This document shows, in pieces, positions 47,399-57,600 of a stretch of 64,000 nucleotides of DNA (the stretch's first letter is position 1; the number at the start of each line of letters is the position of its first letter). Source of the stretch: Proteles cristata cristata (taxonomy: Eukaryota; Chordata; Mammalia; Carnivora; Hyaenidae); NCBI GenBank assembly GCA_017311185.1, contig JAESUZ010002601.1, forward strand, positions 930,001-994,000, read 5' to 3'. Below the pieces are notes generated by a model. It was not told the origin of the DNA. It worked only from the letters and a program-made list of their open reading frames with translations, and ran no database searches. The position numbers were made by a program, and so were the translations under genes.

Positions 47399-48829
47399 TG
47401 GTAAAAATATCACTTTCTTGGGTGAAGCTTTACCTTTTTCCCCAGGCATGGTTACTTTTGTTTCTATATTTCTGGGATACTTAATACATTTTTCAATAAT
47501 AGCATTTATCACATTGTATTTTCATGGAAAACATATTTAAGGCTCTTAAATTTAGCCAGCTGGTATAATTCAAAAGCACATTTTTATTTAATAGACTGAA
47601 ACCTCACATTGCACAGATTTGATTGAATGATTACAGAAATCATAATGCTCTGAGTGTTTTTAAATTGCATTCCCATCATGGTCTATGAATTATTCCACAG
47701 AATTACATCCAAGCTTGAGAAAATCCAAGGAAATGCACATCAGAAAATTCCAACAAACAAGACATCTTGGGCAGTGGCATGTTCTGTGTTTTAACATTAT
47801 GGAAACCTTGCTATTTTGCCAGCAGATAGGGAGGAGGATTGCAAAATTCTATATGAATATATCAAAATAGCTATACATATGGCTGGTAAGGAATCAAGGA
47901 CAAATAATCTCAAAAGTCAGTCATGAATGAGCACACCTTTTAAGTGTCTTTAAAGGGGGCTTCATGGGGGGGGAGGAACCTTATTCACTAATTTTAAGTA
48001 AACGGCTATTACTAAAAATCAGGAGGCATCTACATACCATAAAATTCTCATCAGATCTAAAGAAAGAACTAATAAAAATCTTCCATGCCTTGGAATTAAA
48101 AGTAGTGAGAAAGAATCAATCCCAAATACATTTCTATGCCACCAATGCAATTCAAGACTAGGACTACTGGCTGGCACATTGTATATTCCACTGCTATTAT
48201 TTTGGATGTGGAGCATATTTTTAAGCTATTGATTGATAACTTGTCTCTGTCATTCTCTACTGGAAAACGTCCTAGGACATACACATGGGAGAAATTACTT
48301 GTCCCAGGGCAGCAGTGTGACTGCTAAGTGGAATCTTCTGTCTGCATTCGGAGGTGATAACAATCTAAGGAAGCCCCCCATCTAAAGTGGTGTGACAGCT
48401 GTGAATGCCTTTGACAGCAGCGATTATCAGCTTCAGTGAATACGTTTTCACCTGGAAAAGGCATTTGTGATGAGTAAGGGCTTTGGGAGAGAATCAGGAT
48501 TAACATCCATTCCTAGCTAATAATTTCAGATCTTCTCTGGATAGTCTTCTTGATTTCTCAAATACAAGATAGTACAAAATCCCTGTCCTAGAAGAACTTC
48601 ACGTGTTAGAGAAGTAGACCAAGTGCTTGCTGGCTGAAGTCTCTAGGGAAAGGTGATTGTGCTCTAGCCTAGGAACTCTGAAAATTAAAATCTGTGTTGG
48701 TGCCCAGGTTGCTCTTCCTTGAGTGGGCCTGTGTTTGAGACATCCCATGGTTTCCTTTTCTTGCTTGTTACTCTCATGGCTCTGTGTCCTCTGGGTCTGA
48801 CTTAGTAATCCTGTTCCCTAAACATGCAT
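47399..48829. other. No recognised gene
   Basis: Unique-looking AT-rich sequence with a weak reverse-MIR phrase near 48,295-48,355. No coding evidence. Confidence 0.4.
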
Positions 48830-48975
48830 TTTAAATATGTTTTATCATTTTGTTGGGATGTGGGTCATGACCCCACTAGAATGGGGGCTTACAGGAAGGG
48901 TCAGTCAGTTCATCTGGTGCTTAACACATGCTCATTAATGAACATATTGGCCCCTCCAATATTGCTGGAAACTTT
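48830..48975 (+). repeat. L2 3' fragment
   Basis: 'ccactagaatgggggcttac', 'catctggtgcttaacacatg' and 'ctcattaatgaac' track the L2 3' end. Diverged. Confidence 0.6.
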
Positions 48976-49659
48976 TTAGTGCAAATACTTGTTGATTCCT
49001 GTTAGTTGCCAACACTATGTATGAACCTTGATTTACTATTTCCTCCTTCTTTGAATATCTTGGTTTAGTCAGAATATTAGTGATTTTGCAGAGAATTACA
49101 GTTCTCCGTGCTTGATTATTTCTTTATTTTCTTCAGTAATAATTAATGGGTCTGATCTGCAGTCCAACTTCTTAAAAATACCTTTTGAGAAGACCTCAAA
49201 TCTGATAAACCCTTCTCTGCCCTTCTATGATTCAAACTTTGTGACATTTGTCCTGAGAGATTTCTTTTTGAAATTAGTGTCTCCTCTGGGCACAGTGAAA
49301 CCACTGCCTCTTTGATTTGCCCCACCAGGAAAAATCCCCCTGTCTTTGCAGGCTTCTCTTTTATTCCTGGGTTTTTAAAGAGTTCCATGCTAAGCCTTCT
49401 CTTTCACTCTGAGGGCACCAATACCTACATCTTCAATGATCATTTTTGAGATAATTTCCTCCAAATCCTATGTATCTCCAAGTCAAGCATACCAAATAAG
49501 TTCAAGGACCCATATATTCCTTTATTTGATAAATATTTAATGAACACCCACTATGTGTGAAACCCAGTAACCACTCATTCTTAACCACTCAGGTGTCCTA
49601 GAGGTACTTCTCTATATACAAACACCTTGACAGCTCAGAAGGGCAATCAATCTGTAATT
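48976..49659. other. No firm feature
   Basis: Some wording near 49,520-49,600 ('atgaacacccactatgtgtg') is L2/MIR-like. The rest is unique-looking. Confidence 0.4.
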
Positions 49660-50220
49660 TCCTAGCTTGATAAAGGATCCCATTACCTGTTTGTTCACCC
49701 AAGCCATAAACTTGGAATTCATTTGAAATGTCGTTCTCCTTCACTAACCACCCTTAATCTCCATCAGTGATGGTGCCCACACCCAGTTAGTTGGAAAATC
49801 CTAACAATTCTACCCTCCAAAGAGCTCAGATCTGTGCTTTCTTCTACAGCCCCTTGGCCACTGGTTTAGTTGAGGGCTTTATTGCTGTCTGGCTCATGTT
49901 AGCTTTCTCCAATATTCTCCACACTACAACCAGCATCAGGCCTTTGCGATCCACAAATTGCACCATTATTTTCTCCCCCTACAGCACTTCGTGCTTCTAA
50001 AACACCTTCAGAATTAAGGGCAAGCTCCTTCACTGGGTCATGGCACCTTTCTATACCTGGTCCTTGCCCTATCTTTTGCTGCTGTGTACTCTGCTCTTGG
50101 TCCACACTAAACAAATTGCTGTTTCCCAGAGACCTCACTCCCTTTTCTACCTCTGTACCTAAGTGTATCTGCCTGAGAAATCCTTTATCCTCCCACTACA
50201 CTACCATTCTCTTTTTATGC
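49660..50220 (+). repeat. L2 LINE fragment
   Basis: 'ctccacactacaaccagcat', 'agaattaagggcaagctcct', 'tggtccttgccctatctttt' and 'gagaaatcctttatcctccc' follow the L2 ORF2-end/3' region in order. The frames crossing it are broken. Confidence 0.75.
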
Positions 50221-50339
50221 AACACAGCCTAATGGATAAGCATATGAACTTTTGGGCCAAGAAATTGGGCCAATACTAGACAAGTGGCTTTTCTTCTTTT
50301 TGCCTCCATTTTGGCATTAGGGTTTTTGTGAGAATCAAA

Positions 50340-50520
50340 TCAGATATTGAATAACTGAATGAATTGGGTATTCATTTAGTGCCTACTACCTGCCAGGCTC
50401 CATTCTAGGAGCTGCAGAGATAGCAGGGAACAAAAGAGTTGGAGCTCCTACCCTAAAGGATCTTATATTCTATCTTGCACGTAGGAAGTAAACAAAAAAA
50501 GGTATAATAATGACTTACAT
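50340..50520 (+). repeat. L2-type fragment
   Basis: 'gcctactacctgccaggctc', 'gggaacaaaagagttggagc' and 'ggatcttatattctatcttg' match the familiar 'tgccaggcactgttctagg...' L2 motif series. Confidence 0.65.
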
Positions 50521-50629
50521 ATTATTTTAGTCATCCTATGTTTAGGCGATAGTTCCTTGGGGAAACTTTTCAGACCGACTTTCTAATTTCCATTCTAAAT
50601 TAGGTGCTCATCTTCTATGGGTTTATGTC

Positions 50630-50772
50630 ACCCTATATGGTACCATTTTTACAGCATTATGTTGTATTATAATTGTTGGTATTTTTATCTTGGACACTAC
50701 AACCCTGTGAGTTCCTCGAGGAAAAGTCCAGGACTTTCCCTATTGTGCCAGTTTCTAATATACAAGAATATG
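50630..50772 (+). repeat. L2 3' fragment
   Basis: 'ctgtgagttcctcgaggaaa' and 'gtccaggactttccctattg' correspond to the L2 3' phrase 'gtaagctccatgagggcag...'. Its 3' end is interrupted by the next SINE. Confidence 0.6.
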
Positions 50773-50789
50773 CCTTACATATTATTTTA

Positions 50790-50842
50790 TCTCTTTAATG
50801 TTTATTTTTGAGAGAGCGACAGACCATGAGCAGAGGAAGGGC

Positions 50843-50877
<35 letters not shown>

Positions 50878-51018
50878 CAGGGAGACACAGAATATGAAGC
50901 AGGTTCTAGGCTCTGAGTTGTCAGCACAGAGCCTCATGCCAGGCTCAGACTTATGAACCATAAGATCATGACCTGAGCCAAAGTCGGACACTTAACTTAC
51001 TCAGCCACCCAGGCACCC
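50790..51018 (-). repeat. CAN SINE
   Basis: Reverse copy: 'ctctttaatgtttatttttg', an expanded (GA)n body, and head complement 'tcagccacccaggcacccc'. A 17-bp duplication ('ccttacatattatttta', one mismatch) flanks it at 50,773-50,789 and 51,019-51,035. It is the last long-form SINE before the MAPRE2 promoter. Confidence 0.96.
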
Positions 51019-51037
51019 CCTTACATGTTATTTTAAA

Positions 51038-51290
51038 ATAACATTTACCGCTAAAGTAAATGTTTAGTGTTTGCCACAGTGTTAACTGCCTTAAATATAT
51101 TCTGTAACTTAATCTGCACAGCAACCATATGAAAACAGTATTATTACACCTACTTTCTAGGTGAGGAAGGTGAGGAAACTAAATCTTAAAGATTCAAAGT
51201 AAATTGTTCTGGTCACATAGCCAGCTAGCAGGTAGAGAAACCAGGCAGGGGAACCATATCTGCCTGGCTCCAGAGGCCCAATTTTAATCC
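51038..51290 (-). repeat. MIR SINE, reverse
   Basis: 'gtaacttaatctgcacagca', 'ctaggtgaggaaggtgagga' and 'ggtcacatagccagctagca' are in reverse-MIR order. Fairly complete. Confidence 0.82.
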
Positions 51291-52962
51291 TGATGTTTGG
51301 TGAGAGGAGCCATTTCTCCATGGGGCAGTTGGAGATGTAATACAATGGTCTGCATATATTTTATTTTAGAAACACCTATGTACATAAGACAAAACCTTAA
51401 TCCATAATGAGATGTTCATAGATGCTTTTGCATGATTATTTTTTCTATAATTGATCTATGAGGTAGTTCTTACCCTGGTGAGAGGTAGGAAAACAAATGG
51501 TTTTAAACTTGCCAATTCACGAAATTCTAACCTCTTAGAGTTTAGACTGTCTTTGAATAGCTCCATCTCTTGGGTGATTGTTCAGTTTTTTAGATGTCCT
51601 TCTCCCTGGCCCTTCCACCTACCCATACCATGCCACTGACCTTAGTCTTTATTGTGATGGGACTGTACCTTGCTTGGGGAGGGAAGTGTTGGGGATATAC
51701 TTGTTGAGGTGGTTATTTGTCAGAGTCTCAAATGGGAAAGGAGGTCAAAGTAAGTCTCTAAGGCTGAGAACAAAACGAAACCTTTGTAACATCTCTCTTT
51801 GGGGATGTGCTGTTTCCTCCTTTCATCTCCTCTTCCTTGTACTCAATCTGGTTTGGAAGGGGTAGACTCTTCCTTTGCCCTTCCTGCCTTTTTTTACAGT
51901 TTCCCTGTATCCTACATCCTCCTTCCCAAAGTGGAATTTGCCCTCTCCTTTTCCCTAGGGCTAAACGGGAGAATGGCTGCCAGGCTACTTGATTTATGGG
52001 GAAAGGAATGAAAACACATCTGTTTAGTATTTTCAAATTATTACCCCGGTTACCCCAGTGTCTCAGAAGGTAATCACAGGTCTCTGGAGCTCTCTGGATC
52101 CCTTTATAGTATCATGGCTCACAGCAGTCTTAGAAGAAGATTTACAAGGACTCTTAGATACCTCCTTTACCTGACTCACTACCCCTCCCTTTTAGCCCAT
52201 CAACCCAAATTCTTGGCCATAGTCCTCTCCTTCATAAGCAGCAATAGAAACAGTGGGACTATAATTTCCACAAAATAAATTGGGATAGTCAATGAGCTGG
52301 CTATACATTCAAATTCTGACAAATTTAGTCCCCATGATAACACCAACTATTACTTCAGTATGGGATCATGGAGAAGTAGGCTCTACTAAAGAACCCAAAA
52401 TGAAAGGATGTACTCTAAAAACATTAAATACTTGATTTGTAGACTGTGCTTTTAGCCTTCAGACTATCCCCAAAGAAAGAGGAAGCTTTGGTGAAAGGGA
52501 ACAGATTCGTAAGGAAATTGACAACGGTGGGACCAGTAACAGAAATAGTAAGAGGAACTGTGGACCTTTGTAGCAATGACTACACTCTCAAGCCTCTTTT
52601 GCTCAGGGTACAATGTGAAGCTTGCTGTATATCTCTTGTACTTAGGTATGTTTATCTGTGTACCTTGCAAGTCTTAAGTCAGTACTGTATGAGGGGGAAA
52701 AATCTCATGTAAGCAGAGAAATGGATAAAAAAAATCCACTTGTACACTACTAGTTCCTTGGAAAAGCAGAAACCAAAAATCTCTAAAATATAGCCCCAAA
52801 GAAGAATATAAAATAGAAAAAAAAAGAAAACAAAAAAACTCTTGTTTGAGATTATCATTACCATCTGGGTTGTGAACTATTTGATTCTAAATCTAGAAGC
52901 TTGGTGCCAGAAATAACTTATTACCAGGGAGATACACTGGAGAATTGTCAGGAAAGACAAAG

Positions 52963-52963
<1 letters not shown>
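51291..52963. other. No recognised feature
   Basis: Unique-looking sequence upstream of MAPRE2. Short overlapping frames at 51,578-52,036 lie on both strands and show no family. Confidence 0.4.

Positions 52964-53009
<46 letters not shown>
52964..53009. repeat. (TG)n microsatellite
   Basis: About 46 bases of uninterrupted TG. Confidence 0.98.
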
Positions 53010-53011
<2 letters not shown>

Positions 53012-53399
53012 AATGTCTATACCACAAAATGATAAACCTGATGAACCATACAGTGATGTGAAAGGATGAGCCAGATAGCCTAGTACTTTCTGCTACATAC
53101 ATTTATGCTGTTTTTTATACCCTGGTTCTTCCCTTCTTACCCCACAAAAGGTCAGAGACCACTTCTGATAAGCAGAGAATTCTTTAAACTCTTCTTCCCT
53201 TCTCTGAAGGAAAGCAATGGATGCATCTGGGGTCTATTTAGAGTTTATAATCTAATCCATTGACTGCCTAGTACTAGCAATTCTGCTCACAGCTCTGTTC
53301 ACAGTGGTCATGTTGCAAATGTACATAAAGTACTTGATTGTTACCTTGATCTATATTTATGAGCTCACATTAAATATAGATCAGTACTGTCCAATTGCA

Positions 53400-53560
53400 T
53401 TGATAAAAGCATGTCATTTTGATGTTCCAGTTCACCACTTCCTAGCTCTGTGACCTTGAGCAAGTTACTTAATCTCACTAGTTTACTCATTTTAAAATAG
53501 GGGTGATAATAGTACTTGTCTCATAGGCAGTGCATTTGAAAACTGCATTGCAATGATATG
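53400..53560 (+). repeat. MIR SINE
   Basis: 'caccacttcctagctctgtg', 'gaccttgagcaagttactta' and 'cattttaaaataggggtgat' are textbook MIR core phrases. Confidence 0.85.
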
Positions 53561-54099
53561 GAACAACTAGAACGTTGAGAGCTTCCACATACTAAATTAA
53601 GTGTTGACTTGTTTAATTCAAATGAAAATAAAATAAATGACAAGCTAATTATTGGTATTAAGAGGCAGTTTAAGAATTTGTATTGGGAGGTCTTGGGTAA
53701 CCATCATGTTCTAAAATGGTGGCTGTTCTTTTATACTCTTTTGAGAATTCTTTTGTGCAGAAAATCAATTTGCAGCCTTTAATCTTCACATTACTAAAGG
53801 AAAGGTTACAGTGATGAGAAGGAAAAACAGCTTTCTCTTAGGTTTTCAGCTTTGGGGCTTCTTTTGGGAAGGAGGTTGCTGCTGTTGAAAGAATGGGGGA
53901 GGAAGCTGGAAAGGTGAACATTTTCTAGGAGCAGGCCACCAGATCTTCCTACATATATATGTTTTTAAACCAAGCCGAGCTTAATTTGAATGCTGTAAGA
54001 ACTTGGTATTGAAGGGGTTAAAGGGTCTCCCACACCCCTCTGCCTGAATCGTTCTTTTGTGTACACAGCTGCAGTTGGAGCACGGGTCGGAAAGGAAAT
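53561..54099. other. MAPRE2 distal 5' flank, no repeat
   Basis: Repeat-free sequence immediately upstream of the CpG island. GC content rises toward its right end. No single motif here is strong enough to annotate. Confidence 0.4.
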
Positions 54100-54266
54100 G
54101 GTTAGAGGAAGAGCTGGTTTTCAGACGAGGCGAGTCTGCGAGGGGGGCTAGGGGTGGCCTGGGGTTTTACATGCCAGATGTAGGCCTGCCCCGGTGCCTG
54201 CCTGGAGCTGCTGGCATGGTCACGCCTCGGCCCAGTGCGAATTGAGGCGAGGTGATGAGTTAGCGG

Positions 54267-54280
54267 GTTGCTATGGTGAC
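54267..54280 (+). promoter_or_regulatory. X-box (RFX-binding) motif
   Basis: GTTGCTATGGTGAC fits the RFX consensus RYYNYY-N(1-3)-RRNRAC with no mismatch. Such sites recruit RFX factors, including at ciliary gene promoters. Binding here is inferred. Confidence 0.6.
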
Positions 54281-54289
54281 CGGCCTGGC

Positions 54290-54297
54290 CACGTGAC
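54290..54297 (+). promoter_or_regulatory. CACGTGAC E-box
   Basis: A canonical CACGTG E-box with a 3' AC, a form bound by USF and MiT/TFE bHLH factors. It lies 9 bases after the X-box. Function inferred. Confidence 0.55.
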
Positions 54298-54318
54298 CCG
54301 GTGCTGCTGCCGGCGCTT

Positions 54319-54326
54319 TGACGTCA
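54319..54326. promoter_or_regulatory. CRE (CREB/ATF site)
   Basis: A full palindromic TGACGTCA, about 180 bases upstream of the ATG and inside the CpG island, where CREB/ATF sites are typically active. Its CpG is methylation-sensitive. Confidence 0.65.
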
Positions 54327-54336
54327 GCAGCGGGGA

Positions 54337-54363
54337 GGGCGGGACGCAGGAGGGCGGGGCGGG
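54337..54363 (+). promoter_or_regulatory. GC boxes (Sp1/KLF)
   Basis: GGGCGGG at 54,337-54,343 and GGGCGGGGCGGG at 54,352-54,363. They lie just upstream of the likely transcription start region. Confidence 0.65.
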
Positions 54364-54504
54364 AGCCGAGCTGGGAGAAGGGAGCCAGCGAGCAGACGGC
54401 AGGCGAGGTCTGCGCGAGGAGCAGGCGAGCGGGAAGACGAGACGCAGCCACCTTCCTCACCAGCCAGCCCGCCGCGGTTTGTTCCCTACCTCGGGAGTGC
54501 GCCA

Positions 54505-54623
54505 ATGCCTGGTCCGACCCAAACCCTGTCCCCAAATGGCGAGAACAACAACGACATCATCCAGGATAACGGGACCATCATTCCTTTCCGGAAGCACACA
54601 GTGCGCGGGGAGCGTTCCTACAG
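54505..54623 (+). CDS. MAPRE2: MAPRE2 (EB2) first coding exon
   Basis: Encodes the N-terminus of microtubule-associated protein RP/EB family member 2, which tracks growing microtubule plus ends. The exon gives 39 codons plus two bases: MPGPTQTLSPNGENN...HTVRGERSY, then 'AG' and the donor CAG|gtaatg at 54,624. This is the EB2-specific N-terminal extension that precedes the calponin-homology microtubule-binding domain; that domain and the C-terminal EB dimerisation domain lie in exons beyond the window. The start is the first ATG downstream of the GC boxes. Its context (cca-ATG-c) is weak, which could allow leaky scanning. Read through the donor, the frame stops at TAA two codons later, so the open frame is only about 40 codons. 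Identification rests on recognising the EB2 N-terminus. Other EB paralogues lack this extension. Confidence 0.94.
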
Positions 54624-57600
54624 GTAATGGGGCTGGCACCGGGAGTGGCGCCGGGCGGGGGAGCTCGGCGGGGGCGCGCGGAAATCCGGCCCGTTATATA
54701 ATGGAGCGGACACTGTGCCCGGACCGGGCTGCAGACGTGCGTTCACGAGGGCGCCTGCGGTCGTGTGCTGTCTGTTTCCATGTGTCATGTTAGCCGTGCA
54801 TTGAGGCTTCATGATTGCAGATGGAGAGCATTTTGTGAATAGGTTTGCTGCCTGCGAGGGGTCTCTTCCCATCGCCTTCCTTCCACACTGGTCAGAATGC
54901 AAGCAATTTGTTCCCTTCTCCAAAGGGAGACAGGCTGTAGCACTTCCTTTCCTCCTTTCCTTGAGATTTGAAAGGAACCGTTGGGTAGGCTGTGCCTAAA
55001 GGCAGAGAACGAACGGGAGGATGGCGAGAAAAATGTTTGCGCTTGCCCTGGTGTGTGTGCAGGAAAGATGGAATCCTCTAGATTAAGCTGCAGTCTGTGA
55101 TGTTAAACCACCAGATTGATGGAGCTTTGTAAGAATTCTGCTCGCTGATTGGCGCCAGGATTGACAGCAGAGGTCACCGTGTCAGACATTCACCAAAATT
55201 TTCTCCATAGAACCCGTGGTTTATTAGAAAGAGACTGGACTGCAAAAGACCTGAGGAAAACCTGGGGCCGTTATGCATTTTCTTAGGAGTTTATAGCCTC
55301 CGCATGGGCGGGGGAGCCCGCCCTTGTTTAAACAGTAGGAAGGTAATGCCTGCTGTTTTGCTGAGGTCTGATTTGAGGATGGGACTGATCTTGGTCATTG
55401 TATTGTGCGCTGTTTGATTAATGAGTCGGACTGTAGGGTTGGCATCATTTTTACATTAGCATATCTGGCAGTATGTTCCAGTAGATAAGCTCATTAAAAT
55501 TGTTTGCATTGTTTGATAGGATAACAATGTAATGGAGAATGCAGCTAGGGTCTAATGCAGCTCAAGGCCAGACCTGAGGGGAGACTGATAGCTTCCCTTC
55601 TATTTCCTCTGAAGTTCTTTTGTACTAGGGTAGTTATTTTTAAATGTTACCTTGATAACCACTAACAATACTTTTGCTTTGAGGCAGAGCCCACATACCT
55701 CTAAAGCGCATCCTCTCAGCTAGTGAGCAACAGGAAATAACTTTTTTTTTTAATACCTTCATCTAAACGTTTGTTCAGATGGTATTGTGGGTAGAGTATT
55801 CAGTGGTGTGTATAAATATGACATAATTACAAAATAGACCAAGAGCACCCCTCTTCCTCTCTCTTTGACCAAGGAAACCCTATTTGCTGACTTAAAAAAA
55901 ATTTTTTTTTATAAGCAACCTTTGCCCTGTCATCTCTGGCAGTTATATAAATACTTGGAGTTAATTTTGGTCATGCCCATGAGAGGTCACCAAAATCTCA
56001 TGCCTTATGGTTCTGGCTAAGAGGTTAACATGGCATCCTTACAGATTCCAAGCACTTGTTATTCTCTTTATATAAACCAAAATTGGTCCACAACTTCTGG
56101 GACTGTCTCCTTTTGGAGATCCTTGTGATTGGAACATTGGGTCCCCTCTCTCCCTTACTCATCCACCTTACCCTGTGAACATTCCAAAGCCTAAAATAGA
56201 GTTGAGAAACAAAAACCCAAACCCTGAGTTGCTTTTAAATCTCACTCCTTTAAACTGTTCTCACAGGTAGTACATTTGAAGCTCTTGTTTCTTAAATGAT
56301 TTAATCTCTTCCATATAAGCAGCAGCTGCTTGTAAGACAGAGTTCGAATTTTACCACGTACGCCAAAGGAAGTTGCCTAGTTGGGTTTTATTAGTCATAT
56401 AAACAAACTTGAAATGGCAGTGGAAAATTACTTGGCGGAAAGGCTAAATATTACCTTTTGGTGACAAGCTGTTGCTATAAAATGAAATCTTATTTACCTT
56501 TTAAATTCAATCTAAGTTATTTCCATGTCCTAAATTATTTCCAATTTGTTTTGAGTCCCTGTAAAGGTACGTGAAATTCTATGAAAAAGAAAACTGAATT
56601 TAAAGAAGATCTGACTGGACAAATTCTGAAGTCAGTAATAGCATTATTGCATTTGTATTTTATATAATAGGATTACTGGACACCATAGTGAGAGATGTCA
56701 TGGGTTAAATGAGGAAGGAATCCTCCAAAGTGGCATTGGTATTAAATTATACAAAGGGTGTCCGCTAAGACAGACACACCTTATGTTGTCTTTGATCTGC
56801 TTTCCTTTCAAAGTGGATGGTCAATGTAGTATAACTACCATGTATTTTTTTGGAGGGGCACAGGGGAAGGAAAAATGTGAGACATTTTTCTATCCAGGAA
56901 GTGTTCCATAATTACTTTGGCATTCTGAGACTGGAATAATATTGCCATGTAATTGCCGAGGAGACTTGGAAGGTACTGTGGAAGCCCAAGTAGAGAGATT
57001 TAACCAAATAAAGTCTACTTTGGTGGTGGGTTCATTATAGCCCTCAAAAATTATATGTGCCTAAGAGTTCTCTTTGAGTCCCATGGAATGCCTGGGGAAG
57101 GCCAGAGCCCTGGGATTGGTGAGAGGGAATTCTTTTCCTGACTTGTTTGCTGACTAAGCGGTTCCCTTACCTTTGGCATTATTTTCGGTATTTGCTGTTA
57201 TCTTCAGCCATTTAAAACAAAGACTTTCTTAAAAGATCTATGTAAATACAAGAAGAATGACATTAGTACTGAAAAGGGATCTTCCAGGAGCTCCAGGGCA
57301 AGAGCCAGCAGAGGTGAGGAGAGGAGAGGACACTAGGGAACAGCCCTGTTCTTGCCAGCACCGACGAGTGGGCAAATGGCCACTCTTCCCAGTAAGAAAC
57401 ATTATTGTCATGACATTTGCACTAGATTGTTTATAGATAAGGGTCAGATATGGTTCATGACCCAGATTATCTTCATCCAGGTATCTCTTTGTGTAAACCA
57501 AGCCCATTTTTATAGCCTGGACTGGAGAGGGTGGTACACCATTATTGAAACCCTTGTGCACTTTGATGGGAAGAGCAAGTTACCTTTTGGAAATTATTCT

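Larger units (their letters stand above)
54100..54770. promoter_or_regulatory. MAPRE2: CpG island and core promoter of MAPRE2
   Basis: A sharp rise in G+C and CpG against AT-rich flanks, densest at about 54,280-54,680. The region lacks a TATA box upstream of the coding exon but has GC boxes, a CRE, an E-box and an X-box. That fits a broad, widely active CpG-island promoter. Transcription probably starts between the GC boxes (54,363) and the ATG (54,505). That stretch contains no upstream ATG. The exact start site cannot be read from sequence. Confidence 0.88.

Noticed and set aside
54035..54068. Possible splice acceptor (pyrimidine-rich, ending 'gtacacag') upstream of the CpG island
   Set aside because: It could let an upstream exon join exon 1, but the tract is mediocre and exon 1 is best explained as a first exon.
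54194..54793. 199-codon frame across the CpG island
   Set aside because: It is an out-of-frame shadow of the MAPRE2 5' region and exon 1. GC-rich islands lack stop codons by composition.
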